From contig JAVHKY010000063.1 in the NCBI GenBank assembly GCA_035079385.1, positions 1,488,001-1,552,000 of the forward strand: DNA of 64,000 nucleotides. The letters are read 5' to 3'. The stretch is from Aspidiotus rigidus. Its lineage: Eukaryota; Arthropoda; Insecta; Hemiptera; Diaspididae. Under the pieces are notes generated by a model. That model saw only the letters and a program-made list of their open reading frames with translations. It made no database searches and had not been told where the DNA came from. The stretch's first letter is position 1. Every line of letters begins with the position of its first letter. The position numbers and the translations under genes were made by a program. Of the stretch, positions 22,622 through 33,200 are shown in pieces.

Positions 22622-23975
22622 AGCTGTTCAGGTACCCAGCTCCCTTGGCAATTCTTGGTTCCCATTTTACAAACATGGAGCGCCAGAGTCGTAAATTAAA
22701 AATTTATAAAGCGCGAGCGCTTTCGATAAATATCCATCAACGGGCAAGAACCTACTGACGTAACAGAGTAAGCTCATAAAGAAATGAATCGCAACAGATT
22801 ACACATAATTCATTCCAGTAATTTCTTGTAGACTGTATCAGCGAGGTACGAAGTAGGGATTTTCTTTTTACTATATTATGTGAGTTATTATAAACTGACT
22901 TGATTATTTCTATAAACTCAAGTGCGATACGTTTGCATTTAGAACTCTCCTCATATAAGAGATGGACATTTTTAGGTCTAGGAAAAGCATGTCCAGATGC
23001 CAGGAGAGGGGCAGAAAAATTAGAGAGATTGGGTTGTCTCGAGGTTAGCGCGTAGAGCTCATTGAGTCTCGTTTTTAAGGGCCGACCTGTTTGCCCGATT
23101 TATGTGTCGTAACATGGAACAAAGAATTCTCGATATCTCTTCATTGGTCGTTGTCGTCTTTTTTGCTTTGAACACCATCGCTCTCTCTTCAGCAAGGAGC
23201 TTCATTGGTTGTGAATGTGCTAATACGCAAAGAGTCCACTTCGAGACAGTGCGGTAGGCACTAACACACCTCAGCGCATCTCCTCGTTCGATCTTTACCA
23301 TCTCTCTCCTTCTGTACAGTACCTTCATGGAGTCGGCCCATACTGGCGCACCATGTACGAGGACCGACAAGGCGGTGCTCATCATGATCCTTCTCTTCGC
23401 TTCTCTCGGTCCTTCTAGGTTCCTCATCAGGCGGCTTAGGTATCCAACTACCCGGCCCTCCTTTTCCGCTGCCATCGGGAAATGGTGCCTGGAGCTCATC
23501 GTTGGGTCAAACCAGATACCTAAGTACTTCATCACTGTTTGGTCTTGATTTTCACACCTTGGAGGCGAAAGGGCGGTGGACTGAACTTCCGACAGGTTGT
23601 GAACAAAATGGCCTCCGTCTTACCTACTGCAAGTTCTAGTCTAACCGACTCGATCCAACGTGTCACCCCTTCAGCGCCTCGTTTACCCTACTCTCCATCG
23701 CTACAGTTGTTTCAGCTATAGTGCATATCACCAGGGTGTCATCCACATAGCAGGTAAGCTTAACACCCGATGGCAGCTTTACTTTGAAGATTCCGTTAAA
23801 TGCAACGTACCACAACAGCGGCCCAAGAACCAACCCCTGCGGCACCCCACAAGTAACTGGGTGTTTTACTGTACCAGCAGACGTCTCTGCTTCGACTTCG
23901 CGACGTCTACGATAGCTGCTAATCATTCTGAGCAGGTATGCGGGCATTTCCGCGTCCATGAATGGAGAAGATATT
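22622..23975 (-). pseudogene. R1-like ORF2 fragment, decayed and interrupted
   Basis: Two blocks match copy 2 ORF2. Block 22622-22684 matches about 11400-11460, and block 23126-23975 matches about 11490-12300. The larger block encodes RT pieces: PAYLLRMISSY, TCGVPQGLVLGPLLW, YVDD (YADD in the intact copies), MKYLGIWFDP and AYRTVSKWTLCVLA. A frameshift lies between the two RT parts near 23540-23660. The divergence is much greater than between copies 1 and 2, so this is an old insertion of a related element. The gap between blocks is filled by a Penelope-like fragment. The 5' boundary merges into a (GAT)n tract. Confidence 0.8.
22685..23125 (-). pseudogene. Penelope-like element C-terminal fragment with GIY-YIG endonuclease
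   Basis: On the minus strand the frame reads FVPCYDT, a TAA codon (23102-23100), IGQTGRPLKTRLNELYA, then ASGHAFPRPKNVHLLYE, SSKCKRIALEFIEIIK and NYWNELC. The order (Cys, Y-IG-TGR-L-TRL-E, H, later E/KR..E..I) is that of the GIY-YIG endonuclease at the C-terminus of Penelope-like retroelements. The Tyr expected before IG is replaced by the stop. The 3' tail at 22704-22741 has GATGG and TCGAAAGCGCTCGCGC. It was inserted into the R1-like fragment and is 5' truncated. Confidence 0.65.
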
Positions 23976-23978
23976 GGA

Positions 23979-24008
23979 ATGATGATGATGATGATGATGA
24001 TGATGATG
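23979..24008. repeat. (GAT)n microsatellite
   Basis: About ten ATG/GAT units adjoin the 5' edge of the R1-like fragment. Confidence 0.9.
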
Positions 24009-24009
24009 G

Positions 24010-27000
24010 CGGCGAACAATAAATTGACTGCGACGGATAAAAAATTCACGATGAACCGCTCGAAATTATACACGGTCATTAATCGACACACAATCCATAT
24101 TTGTAGGCAATCTTGTCCGATTTTGTAACAGTAGGAAACTTGAATTTGTACCTACAGATTTCATGATGAAAATATGCAGTCAAAGACATCTAACTTTCAT
24201 TCCTCGCTACGGCTTCAAAAGAGGGAGACGTCGTGAGGCGACTTGTACGAATGAGAAATTTACAAATATAAGTATACCTTCGCGTACAAGAATAATGATT
24301 GGCAAGGATGCTGCGAGAGCGAATGTAAGCAAGAGCGGGCAAAAACTTTCGAAATCTCGTTCGCCATAGATCGTAAAACGTAGAGCAACGCAGTATTTTC
24401 GAAGTTTCGTCAGATTAATAATAAAGTTTAGAGCTTTTTCTAAGCGAATATAAACTCACATTCTATGCATAATAAGTGAGAAGGGTTGTTAGCATAAGCT
24501 CTGATTAAAATTTTACAGCGCGTTCGTGAGAAAACCTTTCTACGCTCCAGAGAGACCAAATTTTTGTATAATTAAGTTTGGCAGGGAAGGAGGAGCGATT
24601 CCGCATCGTGTATACGTATATTACATTTATAGGCATCATATAATATAGCGCGCGGTCCTTCTCACTCGAGCTGTATGTCGTCCTTATCATGGCTTAACGC
24701 GAAAAATTTTGCGATAGACCAGCAGGAATACATAAACGTTAAAGCGAAAACTACAGCGAAACGCGCGCACGTATGTACAGTTTATAATCGAAAATTTTCG
24801 TGCAGGAGTGCAGTGTTAAATGCTTTACAGAAGCCAAACGACGAATCGGAATTTCTCTAATCTGAATGAATAAAAGCAAGAAGTCTCTTACGATCATGTT
24901 CGTTTATTTCGTGAATAAAATATCCTCAGCGAAGCATCATATACGACGATCTTTAGAAGTTAGTAATCATGAGTGTTAACTGATGCTACTCGAAAAACGT
25001 ATGTACTTCAATTTTTTTCCTATATGCAAGATGAAAATTGAGATATGGCTCATGGTACCCGTAAACAAGTCTGACTTATCTGCTCTTAAAGCTCGTGGGA
25101 ACTTTCTGAATGAATATATACACACGCGAGATATATAAAGGGGCGATTCATAAACGAAATTCTACAATAATTATGGTGCGTACCGGAGGAGCGCGGCACA
25201 TCTGCGGTATGATATATATTTCAAAATACCGGTAGTTGAATTCTGGCGTATGTGTAGTACATGTTGAAAGTATTATAATTTTACTGATATACGCATTCAA
25301 TCGTACGGAAATAATTATAGAATCACCGCAAAGTGTTTTACTACAGAAAACGTTGCTAGCATTACCTGCATAAGTATGAAAATTTTATTTGCATGTACTG
25401 TGCTTCATAATACTGAGTACAGCCAAGCCGTAACGTGGTACTTTCCTACTCTTCGTGAAGTTCACGTAGCAAGAGGTCATTTCCTGCGAAGTAATTTTAT
25501 TATAATTGCAAAAAAATCTCGGTCACATATCGTACTCCACATCCACTTTCGAGCGCGTCAACACTTCCAAATAGTGTATTTTCAGTTACAAAATGAAGTC
25601 CAACTTGATTTAGACGCCTAGTGATGGACTGAACTATGTATCTTAGATACAAACATCAGAACAGTTTTTACGTGCCAGTAATAATTTTGCACAGAAATAC
25701 ACAAAAATAAGTCATAAACTTCGCTCCTTGACAATTTAACGCTTTTCTAACGTTATAACAGGCACTAAAAGGTGAACTGCCAATTAAAATGCGATTAAGT
25801 TAATAATATATAATTTTTATTGTCCATTTATATCAGATATCAAATTTCTTTTACGAGACCGTAAATTGTAAATAATGATGTGGTAATAGCATCTTCGGAC
25901 GTTTAATATTAATTTCCGGTCACTCTACTCTATAATGTGGTGTTGTATAGTTCCTTGTAAATATAGACATTACTTCTGCATACCTAGACATTCTCCTACG
26001 CTACTGAGGTACATAGGTGTTCGGTCGTTCGCGAATCCCTGCAAATTATGAGAAAGATACTCTTTTTCATGTAAGTAGCGGCATATATGATGTCGATTTA
26101 CCAAGTATACCTACTTGGGCTTATCTCGTTCATACATTCTAATAGGCCTAATACGTGCAACACGTTCGTCATCGTCAAGAGCAAAAATATGTCACACTTG
26201 TGTTAGTAGGTATCTTCTCGATCGATTCGGTATCCAATGATTTCAAGTATCACATTTATACATTAAGACGCAAAAAGAAGAGAGCCAAGATATTAATGTA
26301 AAGAACTCTATTAGCAGGAATAGGAAAAAAGATGGTTTCGATGTCTAAGAGTGTGAATTGATGACTACATCATGGCGGGAGTAATGATCATCAGTGGGAC
26401 ATGTAAATATACACATTAAACTCGAACTTGAATACACATGACATTTTTATAAGAGTGTAATAGTAAAAGTACTTGAAGGCTGTAGTCTTCTACGGAGCAT
26501 GATTTTTGGCGGCGATAACAAAACGGAATTTGAAGAGTGTAAAATTTTGTGAATTTCATACGAAACCTTTATAACAAGTATACCTACGGATTGTTGCTTA
26601 CATTTTACTTTATTTCTATAATTCTATGAACTTCATTGAGCTGAATTGGTTTGAAATGAGAAATATGAAATATTTTTGAAAAGTAATTCAGAAAAAAAAT
26701 ATTAAAACATTTATTGTGAATTAAAAAAAAACTTTAATCTTAGAATTAATCAAGATAATTATCACCGTGAAAAGTGTATCAAAAAAAAGTCAAAAAGTCA
26801 TATCATTTGTCTGCAACCCGTGTCCTGAATGAGAGGTGTTGGAAAAAAAGTCAAAGTCTTTTAATAGAAAATTGCCATTTCTCTTAAAATTGTGGCAGAA
26901 AAATGGTTGATAAAAATGGTAAAAGGTCGAAATAGTGAGTGACATCCGTCAACGTTTTTGTAACGTGAGTCAACACTCCTGCCCAATAAAAGTCAATTGT

Positions 27001-28140
27001 TTTCAACCACAGTTATACGGTCATCGTATTATAAGTCAAGTAGGCATGTTTGCTGCATACGTGACAAGAAATGCTGACCACTTTTCATACTCTTTTCTCT
27101 TTTTAATTTATAATTTTATCAAGTTTATTTATTCCGCCTCTATTACCAACTTTGAGAGGTCTTGCATTCTCCCGAGTGGTCGAATTTTTGGTGTGGGGTA
27201 TGGTTTCTTGGCGTTTCAGAGGGTGTGGACCACGATATTACCATTGGTTCAAATTCACATATCCTTATTTACGGTGTATGTTGGTATGTATACTTAGATA
27301 GTAAAAATTTTTGTACGCAAATGTTCTCTGTTCGTATTGAATCGATTTATATAGAATTGAGAAGTAGTGAAATTTTTTTTTTTGTTTTTTTTTTTTAGTA
27401 TAATCATGTTTAGTCATTAGTACAACTATTGTAATCTATAGTGCCACCCCGTAATTGGCCAATCGAGCAGGATAATATTTTAAATTAATAAATATTGTAC
27501 CTACTAGAATATAGTCATTTTTTTGAAAATCGGACCAAGTTGAACATCACTTCGTTAACCACCTCGCGTTGAAAAGAATAAATCTAGCTATGGAAAATGA
27601 AGTGTTTTTTTTTTCATTTAGTGCGAGTACAGTTCTTTCATGTTGGGTGATTAGAAAATTTTTACGGATATCCCCTTTCATTGAAGCGATACAGGGAGGT
27701 GGTATTTGGTGTGCATTACTGATATAAACCGAGTGAATAAAAATAATGCTTAGCAAGCTTCGAAAATGTGCTCGTTTTAGAAAACGAAGTTATTTTGCTG
27801 TTGTAAACGAAAACAGTTGAGTAATATGACGTAGCTATTAATGAACAAATTAATGGAAAAAAGAAGTAGATGTAGGAAAATAAGAAAGAGAAAGTCGATT
27901 TTGCTTTCGCATTTCAAAAGCTTTTTTTTCTCTTTCTTTTTCTTTGATGTACATCACATAGCTACTCTCTAATTTTAGCCCAATTGATTTTACGCAACAG
28001 ATTTATAAGCTAACAAGCCGTAAGCCCGCTAAATATTATAAAATTTCAAATTATTTTCAAAATTCTTGATATTTATTTATCGTTAGTATTCTTTTAGTTC
28101 AATTTTTAATCTAATTCTTTTAATTTCCAATTTTCAATTT
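24010..28140. other. AT-rich intergenic DNA without a supported gene
   Basis: Only short open frames without recognisable motifs occur. The longest, 120 codons at 26935-27297 on the plus strand, is hydrophobic, AT-driven and has no family signature, so I do not call it. Homopolymer A and T runs are common around 26690-27400. Confidence 0.5.
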
Positions 28141-28239
28141 CATTTTTTTTAATCGTTGATATTTTGTTTTACACTTTCAATCTCGTTCTCAATATCTTCT
28201 CTGATAGTTGGATGCCGTCTTTTTAGAAGATCCTTTGCG

Positions 28240-28690
28240 CATTCTTCTTTCTGGGGGTATGCTGAAAAATTTGTCATTTCTTGTGGATTCTTGGAGGAGG
28301 TAGATAACTTCCTATATAATGATACACCGAAACTTTTGAAAGTTGTAAATATGTTTGGAACTTCATTACACCCTAAAGAAGTCATTGAAAGCGCATTGTT
28401 GTATTTACGCAAATTATTAAGAAAATGAGATCTATTATCCCTTCCGTCTAATAGTTTTTGAAGAAGATCCGACACTGAGGGTAGGTAAATCAGGTAACTT
28501 AATCTTACCACTCCCGCAACAGAAATTTCGATTTTCAGTTTCAAATAATTTTCCATCACAGAATGCACACGTAATTGCCAGATTCCCAATTGAACTTATA
28601 CTGGTATATTCTTTCTCAATAATGTACCTAATGAGTGGACTATTATCGTTCTGACAATCATTTTCCACATTATTTTCTGATGTCAAAATT
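28240..28690 (-). pseudogene. Helitron Rep/helicase N-terminal fragment, frameshifted
   Basis: On the minus strand one frame gives CAFCDGKLFETE and NFCCGSGKIKLPDLP. A second frame continues DLLQKLLDGRDNRSHFL, NNLRKYNNALSMTSLGC and TTFKSFG. The order (zinc-ligand C-x2-C, CC..GK..LP, LL.G.D..S..F..N.R.YNNA..M.S.G, TFK..G) is the conserved block before the Rep domain of animal Helitron proteins. A frameshift lies near 28480. The Rep catalytic HUH motif and helicase are absent. It is an isolated dead fragment, and no Helitron termini were found next to it. Confidence 0.6.
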
Positions 28691-28699
28691 TCGGAATTG

Positions 28700-29700
28700 A
28701 AACGAGCCCTCTTCCCTTTGTTTGTCTACCGCCCTAGATTTGCTTTCTTGCGTTTTGGCATTCCAATTAGATTGCAATAAAGTGAGACATCCGTGACTTC
28801 GATATTGAATTTTCGAAATTGACGTGAATTGTTTTTCTTTTCTTAGTCCTCACGTTAAATTTGAAATAATGAAAGACAACCACCAATTCTTCAGATAATT
28901 GCTAAGCAAAATCTTTATCGTAACCCTACGCTATTCGATTACTCATAGTATGGGTATTCAAAACCCAAGTTCAAAACTTCTCCGGTTAAAAAGAACCATT
29001 TTCCAAAAATGATTGCCTAGCGCATATTAATTTTCGATGAACGTCAACAAAAATGATTGCTTAGCATTTTCAACCAATAAATTAATGAATGATACAGATT
29101 TTTCATCTCTTGAATCATTCATGATCCCCCCCCCCCCCCCCCGCTAAGTACAAAGATATATACTACAAGCCATTCGCCTGATTTCGTAACTTCAAATTTA
29201 TTACGTATAAACCTTTCCCTAGGCAAGCTAATACAATGGAAACAAATTCCAAGTTCGTAGGTGAAATAGGAATACATAAAGTTAAATGAATTTGCGATTT
29301 TGCAACTTCTCTTTATATAATAGATAACTGTATCAGACTATTCCTTTCATAGGTCAAATACGGTTGGAATAAATGGAAACAAAAATTGTGCGACATCGGC
29401 GATATGCGTTGCGAACCTGCGAATAGTAAGATGAATATTATTTCGGTCAAACAAAAAATAATTGGTCAAACGAAAAATAATTTTTTGCGATGACATAATG
29501 ATTGTCTTATAAAATGTATCGTATCCTGTAAAAAGGTTAGAGGAACATATAATCGCCCGCTATGAAGAATAGAATGCCATCTAACAGAAGTAGATTTTCA
29601 CGTTAAATATTGAACACCTAACGGGTAAATCAGAACGTCAATGTTGATAAAAATGTACGTTTACTTGTGAAGGTGATAACATTTTCGTGATAAAGCTACA
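28700..29700. other. AT-rich intergenic DNA with a 17-base C run
   Basis: No gene is seen. A run of 17 C residues lies at 29126-29142, unusual in such AT-rich DNA and prone to sequencing error. Confidence 0.5.
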
Positions 29701-29714
29701 AAAAAAAAAAAAAC

Positions 29715-29935
29715 GTAGAAAAAATGTCGACTCTCGAGCCATGTATGATAGGAGAGGGTCTTGGAAAAATTTCGACCTCCAAGCTATACATGATAAGAGG
29801 GGGACTTAGAAAAGGTCCCCTTTGTTCCTCGTTTAACTTTGTTAAGGAAACCGTCATTCTTCCAAGTCCCCCTCCTATCATAATTATATAGCTCGAGAGT
29901 CGAAATTTTTCCAAGTCTCCCCCTCCTCCCCGTGA
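29715..29935. repeat. Degenerate repeat of about 50 bp monomers, locus 1
   Basis: Units of the type GAGCTATACATGATAGGAGG then GGACTTGGAAAAATTTCGAC are present in both orientations: two forward units near 29730-29810, then an inverted pair near 29860-29930. The same monomer occurs near 41.0-41.5 kb and 53.2-53.4 kb, so it is a dispersed family. Confidence 0.65.
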
Positions 29936-30034
29936 AGTCCTTAACCTCGGGCCGCTCGCGCTCGCGGACGAAAATTTCCTGAAAGTACCCCCAACAAAAG
30001 GGATAGCAAGGTCCCCGCTAAAAAAAGATCAAAA

Positions 30035-30293
30035 TGTGATGCGCTCCATGAAAAGGGACCACAAGTTGGCATGGTAAAAGCTCCCTGTGTAAAACTGGCT
30101 GTCATGTAAGGTTCATTTTATACGGAGGAAGTTGTTTATAAAGTTTGATTGAAGAATCTTAGAAGTCTACGACGGTAGTCTCGCGCGTACACAATCATAC
30201 ACTTGTGTAAGACAGGCCTAATCTGACGACCAATTCTACACGGGGAGCTTTTACCATGCCGACTTGTGGTCCCTTTTCATGGAGCGCATCACA
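30035..30293. mobile_element. MITE, about 259 bp, with 60-base inverted repeats
   Basis: Arms 30035-30094 and 30234-30293 are reverse complements with four mismatches. They start TGTGATGCGCTCCATGAAAA and include CATGGTAAAAGCTCC. The 139-base interior is unrelated and noncoding. The target duplication is unclear because both flanks are A-rich. Confidence 0.75.
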
Positions 30294-30299
30294 AATACT

Positions 30300-33200
30300 T
30301 TTTTATCGTCCACACGTTATTCAATTTTTACTATCGAGATATTGTTTTTTTTAAACGTTTTTTTTAATACCGAGATGTTTGCTGTGTTTAGCGTGATTCT
30401 AATCATTCAACGTGTACAATTTTATTAAACGTGCAAGCTATGATTTTCCCGTTATTAGCATTTCTTTAAAAGTGCAATATTATTTCATGTAGCGTGTGAT
30501 TAATTCCATGCCTATTTCTTTCTCGACTAATCTATTCGATTAACGTACTCGACCGCTGAATCTTACTGGATAAAAGCCACCAAAGGCAGCACGATACTCA
30601 ATATCATATCGACTCTTCAATCTATTTGCGCAGCGTATAACTTGGTGATGAATTAATTGTATAAATATTAATTTATTTAAAAGGACATTATTAGACGCGC
30701 GCTAATTAAGAAATAAGTACTTAGCTGATTCACTGTCTTGTTTATTTGTGTTACCTATGTCGTCTGTGTTCTTTTGATTTTCTCTTGACTTGAATATACT
30801 TACTCAGTTTTTAATCTGTCTTGAAAAAGAAATGTGACTCGTTCAAGAGGTCAACATATCGTGATTCGAAAAAAATTACACAATTTTGCCCTTTTACTTT
30901 AAAATTTAATCATTCGCCGATAAATTGGAACTAGGTACCTATGAAGATATTAATAATGACATTGTGTCAAAAAAAAACTACTAAAATTATCATTTGAAAT
31001 AATTTCAGGCAAAGCTTATGATCACGCCACAGATCCTATCAGTGGATAACCCGTAAGTAGCGGTGGATTACAGAACAAATAAATCAGGGAATAAAGCAAA
31101 AATACGAATAAAGCGAATTTACTTCAAAGCGCACTCCATTATCCGATTGTTTTAATAAAATCATAATTTCAATATAAGGTTGGTTTTTGGGAGAAGTATA
31201 CGAGTAATCTGTCATAGGCCGAAAAACTGCATCATACACAGGAATCGAACAAGTTTTCATTTTCGTTATTGATGAAGTTAAAAAAAAGCTCACGCAGCGG
31301 CGTAAGCATCACCGACTTTTCAATAATTTGCTACAAAATGATTTGTAGCACTCGAAAATGATTAGGCTTTTTGTAATACTAAATCACGCAGTAATTATAA
31401 AATATACACGGCTAATTGTTCAATCGATCGCTCATGCGCAACATTTGTTCAACGTACTCAAAAAACGTCAATTTTTTTCAATTTTATATGACTGCTAATG
31501 AGAAGTTTTTACAGCCAATAGGTGTATAATGCTTCATCACGTGGCAAAACTCAAATAAATTGAATAAGCGAGATTTAGCTCTTACGGCTCTGTACATACT
31601 CATATTTTGAGAATTACTCACGAACCACTTGTCCAATCGATACAAAAATTACAGAGCAATAAGATTGAGTACACTATGACGTAATGCAGTGATATGAAGA
31701 TAATAAGATTGATATTCTTTGAGAAACGACGCTGAGAAATTCGAGGAAAATTGAGGATTACTCAACTACTCATCCAATCTCAGAAAAAAATGCACATGCC
31801 CAACTTCAGATAACCCACTACAACTTGACCAAACTTTACGAGAATACAACCGGTAGTTTTTGAGGAGTAGCGTGGACAAAAAAAATCTTATATATAATAT
31901 AAATATATAAGGATACCTGAAATTTTTTTATTAGTCTCTCGATGATCCAGGACCTCTAAAATGTCGAGAAAATTCTTTCCCCGGCTTCCCCGTCACAACT
32001 GTGTCGGGAGCAATACCTGACTTTTCGTTCGAAAAGTCGGTAAAATGGGAAGTATTAAATTGCACGGAATAAAATATTAGGTTGAACGGAATGTCAAAGC
32101 CAGAAAAAAAAGGAAAATAGCAAATTTAAAAATGAAACTCCCTCAATGTCATGTGCGCGGAATATTGATCTATTTAGACATAAAAATTATACCCCTGAAA
32201 GGTAAAAATATAAGAAGTCAATTTCAAATAAATGAATACATGCGAAAAATTTGCAGGCAAATTAAAGAATTTTGGTAATCAAAATGATGAATCATTTCTC
32301 TCAGTGATGCTTATATTCTGGCATTGTCATACGTTCGCCAGTTAATTGAATAAGTGTAGGTAGGCCTACTTACATGTTTTTACAAGAATGAGATAAGGGG
32401 AAAATATGCACCTAACTGTTGGTTTAGTTGTCGACAAGTACTAGTTCCGTTCAATATCAGCATTTACTTCCACGTAGAAATCAGTGTTCATTTTTATACG
32501 CTTTTATTACGATCTCAATGGGTGATACGGGTGGAACAAGCCGACGACGACTTCACCTTGTGTGCCTAACTTCATAGAATATTTTGAAAAAGAGTGGTTG
32601 CTGGGCTTACCTAATTGGTATGAAGGCGCCGCGCCAGGTCTTCCGTCAACTAATAATGAGAAGTAACGAACGCCGTTATTAAAAAAGAAAGTACGTTGCG
32701 TAAAAGATTACCTCTCGGCCATTTCTTATCCTGTGCAATAACCCTGGTAATGAATTGGTCCAGAGATAGAGATCCAGAATCCGTGAACTGCAAGCATTTC
32801 GCCGAAACAGCGTCAGTGTCTCTTCCTTTATGGACTTCCGCATACCAATGGGCAAGTACAAATGTGCCTGTCCTCGAACGTGACACAACGAATTGTAAAC
32901 AGTACTTTGTCACATCATCAAAAATGAAGACACCTATCTCCGCTAGACTGCTTGCCAAACATGAAAAACAAAATGGAAAATGGAGGACGTTCGACGAGTA
33001 CGAAATTTGGCGCCAAGAAATATGGAAGGTAGAGGTATTCCCCAATCAGACGGTAAAGCATTAAGTTGGGACACAGAAGAAAACGCGGAAGACCGGCTAA
33101 GGTAAAGCAAGCTCTGCTCGTCCAGTAAAAATTTTTAACAATATATATTTTTTTTTATGTTTAAAGGTCATTTAGTGTAAACATTCTTATTGTGTTACTT

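Noticed and set aside
26935..27297. 120-codon frame
   Set aside because: Hydrophobic, AT-driven, no motif, no regulatory context.
29126..29142. Run of 17 C (also 11 C at 40657 and 12 G at 56414)
   Set aside because: Homopolymers; possible sequencing or assembly artefacts rather than functional elements.
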